Of a stretch of 64,000 nucleotides of DNA, positions 32,301-44,100 are shown piece after piece; position 1 is the stretch's first letter, and each line of letters starts with the position of its first letter. The position numbers were made by a program, and so were the translations under genes. Under the pieces are notes generated by a model. That model did not search any database, had not been told where the DNA came from, and worked only from the letters and a program-made list of their open reading frames with translations. This stretch comes from Symbiodinium natans (taxonomy: Eukaryota > Sar > Dinophyceae > Suessiales > Symbiodiniaceae): contig CAJNDS010002057.1 in NCBI GenBank assembly GCA_905221605.1, positions 342,513-406,512 of the forward strand, given 5' to 3'.

Positions 32301-35300
32301 GCTTCCATCCATCCAATAATAAGCTAAGCTGAAGGTTTTAGGTGTAGCGGAGGCCAATGGGTACTGTGAGGCTCCGCTATGTTTGGCGGGTTGGGAGGAT
32401 TTGGCTCAAGGTTGAAGCTTGTAGAGTGGTCTTGGGGGTGGGTCAAGGCTTCCGAAGTTTGTGACATCTCGGTGCCAAGAAGAGCATGCTCGTGTTCCAT
32501 ATTTCCACGTTGACGACATGTCTGCGTTGCATCCCCCACCCGATCTTCCCCTACCAGCATCCTCGTCGGGTAGCAGCCCAACGCTCTAAAGCCAAGACCC
32601 TCATAGCCCTTCACTGTCACACCCTGAAAGCCCTTGAAACCCATAAAGGTTTAGGGTTTAGGGTTTAGGGTTCTCAAACCCCTTAAAGGTTCTGGCCCTC
32701 GAGCCCCGCAAAGCCCTCAAGCCCCTTTCAGGGTTAGGGTTTAGGGTTTAGGGTTTAGGGTTTAGGGTTTAGGGTTTAGGGTTTAGGGTTTAGGGTTTAG
32801 GGTTTAGGGTTTAGGGTTTAGGGTTTAGGGTTTAGGGCCCAGTTCAGACCGACAGTCCACGTCCAGGAGACACATCGCCTGCCCTTCGGTGCCACGCACC
32901 TGGAGCCCTTTGCATGGCAGTCACAGGCTCCTTTTTTTGGGGTTTAGGGTTTAGGGTTTAGGGTTTAGGGTTTATTTAGGGTTTAGGGTTCAGGGTTCAG
33001 GGTTTTGTCGGTTTCGGGTTTTGGGGGTTTAGGGATTTAGGGATTAGGGGCATGGTGGTTTCGGGCTTAGGGTTTAGGGTTTGGGGGTTGTGGCTTTGGG
33101 GTTTCGGGTTGTGGGTGTAGCATTGTGGGGGGGCTTAGGTTTTGCGTTGCTGGGTTTGCAGGGCTTATGCATGTTGTTTACAACTCCGACAGCCTCTGCT
33201 GTTCCATGTGGAACCTCCACGCCTGTAGTGTTTTGAGGACTGGAGATTTCGTGTTTTAGGGTTCTGGGTCCGAAAGGATGCACTTAACCATGCACGTCCA
33301 AGGCCTCCATAAGAGTACTCTTCTTTGGGTTGAAAAACGGGCCACAGTTTAGGGTTTAGGGTTCAGAGTTTGGGGTTTAGGGTTTAGGGTTTGGGGTTTC
33401 GGGTTTAGGGGCAACTGTTGTTTAAGGGCACAAAAGGTTGCTGCAGCCAAAGTGCCAACACCCTTCCGCTTCTCCCTGCGGACAGGTGCTGTTGTTCGCC
33501 GCGGCAGGCCTCTCAGGGTTGAGGGGGTTAGGGCTCAGGGTTGGGGTTTAGGGTCCAGGGTTTAGGGTCCATGGTGGAGTCGTTTAGGGTTTAGGAGGCA
33601 GGCTCGCAACACGCAGGCCATGTCTTTTGAGGCCGGGATTTTGCCAGTGGAAGCTGTACCACTGCAGGTTTCAAGGTTGAGTTTTTGCTGCTTTACGTAG
33701 GATTTAAGGATCGAAGTGGTTGAGGGCTTGGGGTTGAGGGCAGCTGGTTCAAAATGGCATTGAGAGTGTCGTTTAGGGCCTAACCCTAAACCCTAAACCC
33801 TAAACCCTAAACCCTAAACCCTAAACCCTAAACCCTAAACCCTTGACGGGAGATCAGATGCGGGGCACCAATTTCGGCTGGGGGTCTGGGCCATCATGGA
33901 GCCCAAGCGTCCCTAAGCCCTAAACTTGCCCTAAACCCTAAACGGCCCGAAATTTAGGGCATTTCGGGTTTAGGGTTTAGGGTTTAGGGTTTAGGGTTTA
34001 GGGTTTAGGGTTTAGGGTTTAGGGTTTAGGGTTCACGTTTGTAGTGCGAGGCCAGGGGCAGGCGCAGCTCTATGAAAGCAACGCCAGCGGCAGCGATGAG
34101 CTTGTGTTCCTTACCACCAACTTCTCTGCCACCAGGCCGACATTTCGGAGACTGCAGAAACCTTCAACCCTAAGCCCTAAAGTCCTAAACCCTACAACCC
34201 TAAATCCCGAGACCCCTCAAGCACAGAGTCAGAAACCCAAGGCTCAGGGAGCCTTGTCTTCTCTTTGGCTCGGCTGCCGCAACGACGCCGGCTACGTGGA
34301 TGTCGTGACCGGAACCTTGGGTTGACTCAGAGGGGTTTAGGGTTTAGGGTTTAGGGTTTAGGGTTTAGGGTTTAGGGTTTACGGTTCAGGGGGTGTAGAG
34401 GGGTTAGGGTTTAAGGGTTGTGGGTGTTTAAGGGTTGTGGGGGTTTGGGGTTTGGGGGGGTTCAGGTTTAGGGTTTGAGGGGTTTTCAGGTTTAGGGTGG
34501 TTTGGGGGTTTAGGGTTAAGGGGTTTAGGGGGTTTATGGATTCCCGTAAGGGGGCCTAGGATTGTAGGGCTTCAGGGGAGTTACAAGTAGGTCTTTAGGA
34601 CTAAAGCCTGATCGGTATAAGCCCCAAATGTAAAACCATAAACTGCAGTCAGCAGATCAGCAGAGTGCCCTGCTGCGACACGGTCGCATCAGTTCACACC
34701 ATAAACGCCGCTGAGCCCTCAACCCTATGCCGATGCCTATAGCCGTCATCCTACAGGTAAACTTCGTAGCCGAAACCCTAAACCCTAAACCCTAAACCCT
34801 AACCCTAAGCCCTAAGCCCTAAGCCCTAAACCCTAAACCCTAAACCCTAAACCCTAAACCCTAAACCCTAAACAAACTAAACCCTAAGCCCAGGACTGCC
34901 TTGCTCGCATTTGGGTGCAGATGCCTGTGATAGCAACGACGTGCAGCTTGCTTGTGGACTTCTCTGCGGCTGCGGCTGGGCATGCGTTCGTTTATGTGGC
35001 GAAGTTTAAAGGGCTTAGGGGGGTTTAGGGTTCAGGGTTCAGGGTTTAGGGTTTAGGGTTTAGGGTTCAGGCAGCAATTACGGGGTTCAAGCGGTTTAAT
35101 GAAGGGTTTAGGGTTTACTTGCTTCGAGATTTGGGATGGGTAGGGGGGGGGGGGGAAGGGTTTGCCCAAACGTCCTAAACCCTAAGCTCTAAACCCCAAA
35201 CCCTAAACCCTAGCCCTAAACCTTAAACCCTAAACCCTATGAACCCTTCATAACCTCCAGGCAACCACTCCGAGGGGTTCCTGGCGGTGGCCTTCGCTTA

Positions 35301-35319
35301 CCCGGAGAGTCGCCTCCAG
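29372..35319 (+). CDS. EAR/EPTP-repeat-like extracellular protein, many exons
   Basis: Exons between telomere-type arrays: 29372-29434 (LPVYLGDGLYVVTSSLRG), 29612-29677 (VLALVPNATQSFEASEVPS), 30315-30390, 31282-31401 (SLLFAPGMPGFGGAG), 31599-31677, 31955-32030 (NATDWLELPAIFQWNGTHFQ), 32458-about 32570 (VPYFHVDDMSALH), 32843-32926 (LPFGATHLEPFAWQSQ), 33486-33517 (VLLFAAAGLSG), 33595-33667 (QAMSFEAGILPVEAVPLQ), about 33858-33910, 34056-34152 (QLYESNASGSDELVFLTTNF), 34248-34320, 34921-35005, 35261-35319 (NHSEGFLAVAFAYPESRL). Recurring L-P-x-x-G-A-T/x-D, F-L-A-V-A and I/V-Y/F-x-W-N-G elements fit EAR (EPTP) repeats of secreted adhesion proteins. Several exon phases match, others are unresolved. 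The family call is inference from repeat pattern. Confidence 0.5.
30178..30305 (+). repeat. CCCTAAA telomere-type array
   Basis: About 18 units directly upstream of the exon 30315-30390. Confidence 0.95.
30483..30534 (+). repeat. (GTAT)n microsatellite
   Basis: About 13 tetranucleotide units in an intron. Confidence 0.95.
32735..32837 (+). repeat. TTTAGGG telomere-type array
   Basis: About 14 units immediately upstream of the exon 32843-32926, an exception to the usual C-rich upstream polarity. Confidence 0.95.
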
Positions 35320-35732
35320 GTTATGGAGGCATCATTGGGGAGTTTAGGGTTTAGGGTTTAGGGTTTACGGTTTAGGGTTTGGGGTTTGGGGGGGAGGGGG
35401 GTGAGGGTTCAGGGCTTGGCTTTACCAGGTTCAGGGCTTGTGATTTGTGGCATCAGTGGCACACCTGTTGACCTTGCTCCCCCTCATCTAGGTGTTTCAG
35501 GTGTCCCTGCAAAGCCCGTGAAGCAAAGAAGGCTGCCTTGGAATATTTTTTAGAAGCACCCTAACTATCCTGAAGCCCTAAAAGCCCAGAAGCTCTGGAA
35601 CGCCGGAGCCCTCAAGCCAAAGACGTACACCAATTCCTGAGCTGAGACAGTGGCTGCTTGCCCGGACAAGAGAAGCTAGGCTCGCAGCCCTGCACAGCTT
35701 CTCCTAGCCAGCGCCGCCCGCTCGTCTGGAAC

Positions 35733-37031
35733 ATGTCGAAGGATGCTCAGCAAAGGACTGACACTCACACATGCCAGAGGTCGGAGCGTACTGCCGACAG
35801 CATGGCCGGCACCAGCGACATAGAGCTGCACTTCGGCGTGGACTCGATGCGGGCCAGCTCCGCGTTGTTGCGCGCAGCATCCCCGGTGTTTGATGGCATG
35901 CTCGGAGCCGGCATGGCAGAGGCCCAGCAGCGTGTCATTAAGGTGGAAGTGGCCTCAAAGACAGACTTTGAGTTGTTCTACAGGTTGCTTTTTCCTGCAT
36001 CGAGAAAGGGCAAGGTCGGCAAGAAGAACGTCGACGCTCTCCTGGCCATCAGCGACTACTACCAAGTCGATTTCCTCAAGGAGGCCTGTGAGAAGAAGCT
36101 TCTTAGACTGCCAGCGACGGTGGACCGATTAATCCAAGCCCACAAGCATGGCCTTAAGCGCCAGTACCAGCGCTGCCTTTCTGCCTTGGCCTTGGAGAGT
36201 AAGGCAGAGGATATGGCAAGGATCCGTCACTTCTCAGCAGACATCTTGTTGGACTTGGTGGTGAGGGGTCAGGAGGTTCGCACCCAGAATCTGCAGATCC
36301 TGCGGTTGGAGATCACGAGCCTCCAGCGCACGGCTGTGGATAGCATCCTTGGTCGTCCCAGTGGTACCCTTTTTTTTTTTTGGGGGGGGGGGGGGGGGGA
36401 CGGGGTTCAAGGTTCCCTTTAAATGAAGTAAGCAACCCCCCCCCCCCCTAAAGCAAGCGCACCCCCTGGTTCGAACCATGGTTTTGCCGTGAGACCAAGG
36501 CATGAAGCCGGTCCCCTCCGACCTTGGACCTGCGAGCATCTGGAACCTGACCTTTGCCAAGGATCGATTGGGATGCTCCCCCCTAATACTAACAGTATAC
36601 TAACAGTATACTAACAGTATACTAACAGTATACTAACAGTATACTAACAGTATACTAACAGTATACTAACAGTATACTAACAGTCCTCCTTAGTAGGATT
36701 GTAGTACCCCCTATTATAATCCCTTTTAAGGGCTGTTAGTATAGGGGGGGAACATCCCGAAGGATCGGGATCGCGGGCAGCACTTTGACGATGCCACCGT
36801 CAGAGACTCGGTAGGCCATTGAGGGACATTGTACATGTTCCCAAATATGGGTTTAAGAGGACTATAGGGCCCAAAATTGTAGGATTCCCCTATAATAAGG
36901 ACCCCCAAAAGGCACCCCTACTTTCAGGAATATTATCTTAGAGGGCTCTAAGGGCCAGCCAAGGAGATCTCAGCAAGTTCAAGCGGGAGCTGAGCCAGAA
37001 GCTGTCGCATGTGTTGCAGCTGCTGCGGTGA
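35733..37031 (+). CDS. BTB/POZ-domain protein, complete four-exon gene
   Basis: Exons 35733-36351, 36500-36561, 36763-36814 and 36964-37031 (TGA) give 266 residues with matching phases (1, 0, 1). About residues 28-125 form a BTB fold: IELHFGVDSMRASSALLRAA, SPVFDGMLGAG, VEVASKTDFELFYRLLFP, DALLAISDYYQVDFLKEACE; then a helical BACK-like part. BTB proteins usually dimerise and serve as Cullin-3 substrate adaptors; that role is inferred here. The tail ILG / MKPVPSDLGPASIWNLTFAK / DRDRGQHFDDATVRDSVG / DLSKFKRELSQKLSHVLQL is spread over three small exons. All three introns coincide with repeat elements (F1, F3 and an F9 unit) and use GT, GA and GC donors respectively. The first exon is long and uninterrupted, and the gene lies between two EAR-type exon blocks on the same strand, so it may be a nested retrogene later hit by introners. 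Confidence 0.85.
36347..36499 (+). mobile_element. Introner family F1 in BTB gene (intron 1)
   Basis: Left end CCTTGGTCGTCCCAGTGG, right end GTGAGACCAAG, flanked by GCAT (36343-36346 and 36500-36503). The intron 36352-36499 uses a GT inside the element's left end and AG at its right end; CTTG|GCATG restores the frame. Contains an 11-T/18-G tract and a C-tract. Confidence 0.85.
36567..36759 (+). mobile_element. Introner family F3 in BTB gene (intron 2)
   Basis: ATTGGGATGCTCCCCCC to GGGGGGGAACATCCCG, flanked by a perfect 8-bp AAGGATCG (36559-36566 and 36760-36767). Joining AAG|GATCGG restores the frame with a GA donor (36562) and AG acceptor (36761-36762), both supplied by the duplication. Contains a tandem 11-bp array. 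Confidence 0.88.
36588..36685 (+). repeat. 11-bp tandem array inside F3 element
   Basis: About nine copies of ACTAACAGTAT. The unit is taken from the F3 terminal sequence (ATACTAACAGT), so it is an expansion within the left terminal repeat. Confidence 0.95.
36815..36963 (+). mobile_element. Family F9 unit forming BTB intron 3
   Basis: Fills the intron between GTAG|GC and CCAAG|GAG. Shares GGGTTTAAGAGGA, TTCAGGAATAT and AGAGGG-x-TAAGGGCCA-x-CC with 61290-61388 and, partly, with 27200-27277. Terminal repeats are weak and no duplication is clear. Confidence 0.55.
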
Positions 37032-37913
37032 GGCTGGCGCGGCCTCATTTCCTGCAACCACGACCGTTTAGGGTTTAGGGTTTAGGGTAAGGTTTCCCCG
37101 AGCCTAGACTAGCCCTATCTGCAGAGACTTTTCAGGAGGCGACTCTGACAATTCGTGTTATCCGTTCCAAGGACGGCTGCAAGGTTTTAGCCTGCCTGGC
37201 GCGGCGAAAGAAGCGCTGTTGCTACTGTTGGGCTGCATCCATCCTAAATCCTAAACACGAAACCCCTACACCCCTAAGTCTTATACAGCTCCAAACGTTT
37301 TAAAGCCCTCCATCCAGGAACCTTTAACAGCCCTAAGCCCTAAACCCTAAAACCCTAAGCCCTAGAACCTTAGCCCCCTCTCTTGCTCGTCGTGCCAAGC
37401 CTTGAGCCGTTCATCTGCCCCCCCCTGCCAGCTGAGCATCGTTCCAACCCAAACTCCCCTGAATTGAGGAAATATACCTGAAACCGCTCTCATATTACTC
37501 ATATTAAGGATCCCCATGATACAAGTTAACCAATATTCCTTACCTCCCTTTCTATAATTTAGGGACTTACTGCCCAAAAACTCTTGAGCCCTCTCATGCC
37601 CGAGTGCGGGCTACCTTTTTTGTTCAAAGGTTCTGGTGCCCTAGGGTTTGGTCTGGGGTTTAGGGTTTCGGGTTTAGGGTTTCGGGTTTAGGGTTTAGGG
37701 TTTAGGGCCATGAACCCAGAGCCGGCCACCTGGGTAGTAGGGTGCACCATCGTCAAGCCTTATGGCCCTACAAGCCCTCAAGCCCTCACGCCCAGCAAAC
37801 CTAAACCCAATCATGAATCCCCAAACCCTCTAAGCCCTCTAGGCCCTCTAGGGCCCTCTAGACTCTAATCCCTCTACACCCTCCAAACCCTCAAGCCCAA
37901 AGCCCAAAAGCAG
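37032..37913. other. Region between BTB gene and next EAR exon
   Basis: Short TTTAGGG and CCCTAAA runs. Two open stretches could be exons: 37130-37245 (FQGRLQGFSLPGAAKEALLL) and 37708-37770 (MNPEPATWVVGCTIVKPYG). Neither has a phase partner. Confidence 0.35.
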
Positions 37914-40436
37914 GTCCTTCCCGGGCCACACCTTCGCTTGGCCACGGTCGCCGTCCTTCCTGGGCCCGTCAGGCAGCTGGCGGCGCGGCTCCCGGGCTTC
38001 AGCTTCTGCGAGGTTTAGGGTTTAGGGCTTGGGGGTATCTTAGGGTTGCTTAGGGTTCATGGTTTGAGGGCTTGGGGCTGACTTTTTTTTTTTTGTTTTG
38101 TGGGGGGGGGGGGGGGGGGTTAGGAGGGTTTCGGTTTCAGGGTTTTAGGGTTTTGGGGTTTGGGGTATTGGGGTTTGCAGCTAGGCTTTAGGGGTTCGTG
38201 GTTTTGGGGCTAAGGCTGACGGTGGCGCTTGAATTGAAGGCAATTTTTAGTTGTTGGGAGTGTACAGCTTTTAGCGTTGAAGGTTAAACCTCAGGGTTGA
38301 GGTCTGCTGGACTCGCTAGCGGCTTTCGGTCTAACCCCTGTAAGCCGCTAAGCCGCTAAGCCCTACCCTGCACCCTGCACCCTAAACCCCAAACCCCAAA
38401 CCCCAAACTCCAAACCCCAAATCCCAAACCCCAAACCCCAAACCCCAGACCCCAGACCCCAAACCCCAAACCCTAAACCCTAAACCCTAAGCCCCTTCAA
38501 ACCCCAGAAGGCCGCGAGACCCCTCGAGCCCCTGAGCCGAGGTATGTGCCGGCCCTTCTGGATCTGCTCCTGGGCTGCCCTCGAAACTTAAGACGTTTCC
38601 GAAAGTAAAATTTCAAGTTTACGATTTAGAGTTTCAAGTTTGGAGTTAAACATGTAAAATCTATTGGGGTCGTTATCATATGATGGAGTCCTACTATTCG
38701 CGGGGTTTATTTTGGGGGTCCCCTATTTTCGTAAACGCCCCTAAACGCTAAAACCACCAAACCCTGTACTGCGACCTGAACCCGAAACCCTAAACCCTGA
38801 ATCCCATGCGACTGTTCCTGCCATGCCTCCAATGGGAACTGTAAGGCCGAAGCCCACTACTCAAGTAGCTCATAAACTGCCCTGGTCAAGTCTTCTGGAC
38901 ACTGTACTACCGTGTCAAACATCAAACCCTTACGTCAACCCGGACAACTCATTCCTACTAGCATTTGTTAGCCTAGTGGTTCCCTTTACCCTTTGTTTGG
39001 TTCAAGGTCCCAAAAAAAGCAACCAACCCACAAAGGAATGCCCTCCTTAGACTGTGGTTCCTGGGTTACCAAGTATACCTTGAAGAAGGGAAGCCCTAAA
39101 TGCAGGTGGGAGTTGACGAAAATAGGGGACCCTAAAACAGACTGCCCCCCAAATAGTGGGAGTCCCTTCTATTAAGCACCCCCAATAAGGTGTCCCTAAA
39201 CCCTAAACTCTAAACTCTAAACTCTAATCCCTGAACCCTAAACCCCAAACCCCAAACCCCAAACCCCAAACCCCAAACCCCAAACCCTAAACCCTAAACC
39301 CTAAACCCAAATTTCGGAAGTTCCCAGGTTCCTCCTGGCCTCATTCCAGCCGTTCACGGGCGCCGACACGGCCGTGTACCGCTGGCACGAGCCCGATGAC
39401 TTGAGGCCGACCGGGGTTTAGGGTTTAGGGTGTAGGGTTCAGGGTTTAGGGTTGAGGATTTAGGGTTCAGGGTTTAGGGTTGAGGGTTCAGGGTTGAGGG
39501 TTTAGGGTTCAGGGTTTCGTGTTTAGGGTTGAGGGTTTAGGGGGTGTTATGGTCTGTAGCTCTTAAGGCCTAGGGTCTTTTGGGGTCTGTAAGGGGTGCT
39601 CTAGATTCGGAGTCTAAGGTTTAACGTTTAGGTATACGTTTAGGCGTTGGGGTGTTGAGTATTTGCAAAGACGCTTCACCGAAGCCTTTCGGACATGCGG
39701 CCATGTTACGTGCTTGCCGAGAATCGCACTGGCCTGAAGCCCACATAGGGTTTGTTACCCAAAACCCCAAACCCCAAACCCTAAACCCTACACCTTACAC
39801 CCTACACCCGACGCCCTAAACCCTAAACCCTAAACCCTAAACTGTTCAGCTCTGGCCAGGCATGTGCAAAACCTGGCCTTGGAGGGCTCCTGGGATGGCA
39901 ACGGTACTTTTGGCGTTTGCAGGCTCTTGACCAAGTACGCACATGCATCTATTTTAATATATATATATATATGCATGTACATTTATTTTTTATCTGTTCA
40001 TGATTTCCGAAACCCTAGGCTTTGGGGTTTAGGGTTTAGGGTTTAGGCTCAGGCAAAAACCCTAAACCCTAAACCCTAAACCAACCCTTGAGTCTTCAGT
40101 GTTTCGGGCTTGCAGAGTCAAGGCTAGGGGGAGCTGAAGAGTGAAGGCTTCAGGTTTCTGCTTGAGGCTTCCGACGCTCCCCAATGCCGCCCTTAATCCG
40201 CTGGAGGTCTTTCAGAAGGGGCGGCTACGGGATCGGGTGTTGGGGCCAGGGGGTTTTCATATTTGGGGGGTATTAAAATAGCGGCGAAAGGGATTAGACT
40301 CCAAACCTGAAACCCTACACCGAAACCCTAAACCCCAAACCCCAAAAGCTGAGGCGCTGGTGCCGCCCTGCTTCCGGTGGACGACGGCGCCGGCGCTCGG
40401 CTGCTGGCGCTGAGCAGCTCTGGGCCACAAGGCGGG
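37914..40436 (+). CDS. EAR/EPTP-like exons, second block
   Basis: Exon 37914-38012 (VLPGPHLRLATVAVLPGPVR; a second frame is also open), 38505-about 38600 (EPRYVPALLDLLLGC), 39328-39415 (FLLASFQPFTGADTAVYRWH, then EPDDL), 39671-39735, 39850-39934 (LALEGSWDGNGTFGVC), 40167-40236 (LPTLPNAALNPLEVFQKGR) and 40354-40436 (LLPVDDGAGARLLALSSSG). The strongest EAR signatures of the window are here: F-L-L-A-S-F with V-Y-R-W-H, and L-P-T-x-x-x-A-A-x-x-x-x-E-V-F. Whether this block continues the block at 29372-35319 (placing the BTB gene in an intron) or leads into the TSP1 exons at 41193 is unresolved. Confidence 0.5.
38378..38480 (+). repeat. CCCCAAA array
   Basis: About 12 units of CCCCAAA with CCCCAGA variants grading into CCCTAAA, upstream of an exon. 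Confidence 0.9.
38965..39073 (+). mobile_element. Introner family F1 copy
   Basis: TTTGTTAGCCTAGTGG to CCTGGGTTACCAAG with the F1 core (CCCTTTACCC, AGCAACCAACCC). Flanks show no clear duplication. Confidence 0.7.
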
Positions 40437-41192
40437 GTTGAGGGAGTTGGGGTTTTGGGGATTTAGGGATTTGGGGGTTTATAGGGTTTAGGGTTTAAGG
40501 GATTTAGGGTTTAGGGATTTGGGGTTTAGGGTTGCGGTCTCTGGAGCTTAGGGCTTGTTAGGGTCTGGGGAGCCCATATTTGTTTGATGGGAAGGGGGTT
40601 TTGGGTTTAGGGTCTAGGGTTTAGGGTTTAGGGTTTCAGGGGGTGTTGGAAGGCTTTTGGGGAAGTGGGGTTTGGGGTTCCCTGGTGCGACAGGAGTGTA
40701 TTTCTGTAGAGTTTGGTTACTTTGGCTTCTCCACAATGCGAAAAACAATGGCCCGGAACACTAAATCGTAGACTATCTCCCAGCCCACAGAGGGTGTTTA
40801 AGTCCTCTCCTTCATGCGAGGTCATGCGGGGTGTGAGCCACGGACTTAAAACGCATTCCATGTACCCCCTAAAACGCAGATGTGTCTCTCGGTCATCTTT
40901 CCGGTGTCTGGAAAGCACGCGTTCCTCTGTGGGAGCACTTGCAGGTGCTTCAGTATACAGCGGTTATATTCCGGCGCTAAAGTTGGACTTGGGCTTTTTT
41001 GGCCTCTTGTCTTCAGTTCTCCAGCTGCACCAGCTGCTCTTAACCTTACAAGCCTGAGCCCCTATACCCTGATCTGAACCCCTAACCGCAAACCCCCAAT
41101 CCCCCAACCCTAAACCCCAAACCCTAAGCCCCTAAACCCCTGAACCCCAAACCTAAACCCCCAAAGTCCCCAAAGCCCCCAAAGTCTTCCAG

Positions 41193-44100
41193 GTAGGATG
41201 ACACGGCTCTTCGCAACTGACGGCAGCTTCTCCTGGCAGACGGGGTCCTATGGGCCTTGCAATGCCAGCTGTAAAGGCAATGCCGGTGTTGCATCTCGTG
41301 TGCACGTGACCTAAACTTAAACCCCAAACCCCAAACCCTAAACCCTAACCCTAACCCTAAACCTCGGGTTTTTCGAGGAGACTGGGGATGGCTGAGGCTT
41401 AAGGTTCGGGGTTTTTTGGTTCTGGGTTGCCTTCTGAAGTAACCAACCGACGACAGGGTGCCCTTATTACAATGTGATATTGTTGACCAAGCAAAGTACC
41501 AGTGAATCCAAAGAGAGCCCCAAACCCCCTTCAGCCACAGCCCCAAAACCAGAGAACCCCTTGAACTTCGAAACCCTGAAGCCCTAAGACCCTCAAACTG
41601 ACAAACCCTCCCTAACCCGAACCCTAAACCCTAAACCCTAAACCCTAAACCCTAAACCCTAAACCCTAAACCCTAAACCCTAAACCCTAAACCCTAAACC
41701 CTAAACCCTAAACCCTAAACCCTAAACCCAGCCCAGGTCTACCGCGAACGGCAGGCCCTTCCTGCACCGCACGGCTTGAAGTCAGGGTCGTGTGGTCTCG
41801 GGTTTAGGGTTTAGGATTCAGGGTTTAGGGTTTAAGGTTTCGGGCTTTAGGGTTTAGGGGTCAAAGGGTTTGAGGTTGAGGGTTTAAGGTTTCAGGTTTA
41901 GGGTTCAGGGGTTTCGGGTTTAGGGTTCAAGGTTTCGGGGTTCAGGGGTTTAGGGTTTAAAGTTTCGGGTTTAGGGGTCAAAGGGTGTAAGGTTTATGGT
42001 TTCGTGATTAGGGGTTTCGGGTTTAGGGATTTCGTGATTTGGGGCTTTAAGGTTTTGCAGGTTTGATTTCCAATGTCAGGGTTGCCAGGTGGCTTTCCGA
42101 GCATGGCGGCTGGGAGTTTGACCTGGGGGTTGTGGCTTTGATAGAGCAGCTTCTGCTTTTCCTTTTTACAAACAGAAAGCCTGAATTAGGCAAGATTAAG
42201 ATGTGAGGCAGCTTTAAACACTCGACGTCCTTGTGGGTGTATAAGACTTACTTTCACACCCATACCCTGGCACGTCAACCCAAGGAACCCAACAAAAAGG
42301 TGAATATTATCAGTTCTCCACTGACAACCCGGTAAACTTAGCAAAGGGGGGGGCTAGCACTAGCCGTCGCCACCCTGAAGCCTCACGAAGAAGCCTGAGC
42401 CCCAAACCCACACCCGAAAGACTCTTTCTGGTCTTCCGGGCGCAGGTGGTTTGCCGCGGCTTCCCTAGCAGACTTGGGCAACTCGACCTATATCCTCCTT
42501 GGGAATTGTTTTTATTTTGTTTAAACCCAAGAGGATATTAAACATATCATGTTTATTAAGGTTCTAAGGGAGTATAGCCCGACTTGAGGCTTCAGGGTTT
42601 AGCGGCTTCCAGGCTTATAGGGCTTAGGCAACATAGACGGTTCAGATGGTCCACTTCTGCTACGCTGCCTCACTAGCCAGACCCTGGGTATTAGGGATTG
42701 TCATTGTTTTTGTATAAAAGGACCTTGGAGTGAGGAATTTAGGAGTATGTTCAAGGGTGCAACCTAGAGTATGAATTTAGAATTAAGCATGCACAGCCCC
42801 ATTCGGTCATGGTTTTGGTTACCTACTGCCGCTAGCGCACTGAAAGTTAAACCCTCCTAAACCCTAAGCCCTAAGCCCGGGTCCTCACCCTTTGGCAGGC
42901 TTTTTTCAGGGGCCCACTCAATACAGGAGGCAGCAGCTGGAGTGAGGGTTTTGGGTTTGGGGTTGAGCTTGTTTCCTTCGTTCCTTCTTCCAGAGAAGGG
43001 CATCTCACGCGCAGCAAGACACGTAAACCCTAAACCCTACTTCGTAATCCTGCAACGCATAGAAGCAAGTCTGGGCCCAACTCTTCCCCATGCTTTTAAT
43101 CTCATTCCTACACGCAAAGCCCTGTGCAAACTGCCCAACCCCTTGACCCCAGACAATCCAGGTCCAACCTGCATGGGTGTTTTTTTTTTTTTTTTTGGGG
43201 GGGGGGGGGGCGGGGTTCCGTGTAGACCGTGCACCTGGATCCTAAGTCCTGGAACAAAGGACTACCTGACACCACGAGGGCTCTCGGAAGGGCCCTGCCC
43301 AATTTAGGGACAAATTCGGGAATTCCCTACATGCCTCAAAACCAACCAAAAGTCCCTACAGGGCCCTACACCTCCAAACGATAAACGATTGAAGCCCTCC
43401 TGCCCTTAGAATCATAAATAGCCCTGAACCCATCAGAAACTAAAAGCCTCAAGCCTCGACCCTCAACCCGCAATAGCCCAGAACCCATCAGAAACTCTCA
43501 ACCCCAAACCTCTCCATACTCCTAAACCCCAAACTCCAGCATCTTCGAAACCCTAAACCCTAAACCCTCAAAAGCTTAGGCATGCGGCCCACGTCTGCGC
43601 TGGCGAGGCGCCAGGCAGCTTGGAACGCTGTGAGCTGGAGCCATGTCCCAAGGCGCCGCTGGGGAGCTGTGCTTTTGTAGGGTTTAGGGTTTAGGGTGTA
43701 GGGTGTAGGGTTTAGGGTTTAGGGTTTAGGGTAGGGTGTCGGGTTGGGATGTTCCCCCTTATACTGGCAGTCCTGAAAATAATCCCCAGTAGGGGGAGCA
43801 TCCCAAGTGCTGGATTTAGGATTTTTGGGCTTTGGAGTTCCAGGGTTTAGGGTTTGTCAGGCTTCAGGGTTTGGCTTTCATGAGCAGGCTAAATTTGCTT
43901 ACAGCTTTTTTTCGTGCACCTCTACGTGCACCTTAGGTGCGGTGCATAGTTAACAAGTTTGAACTCTAGCTACCAACCTGAGTTTAAAAAAAAGCCTCCA
44001 GAAACCTTCAAAGTGGTGTCTGAGGCGAAGTTAGGGGATGAGATTAGGGTTGGGGTCATGAGGTGACTGTGCTGACATGAGTATGGTGTTGTATCGGCTT

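Noticed and set aside
35600-35660. Spliced-leader relict upstream of the BTB gene (CCGGAGCCCTCAAG)
   Set aside because: Needs a large gap to match the leader; similarity is not better than chance.
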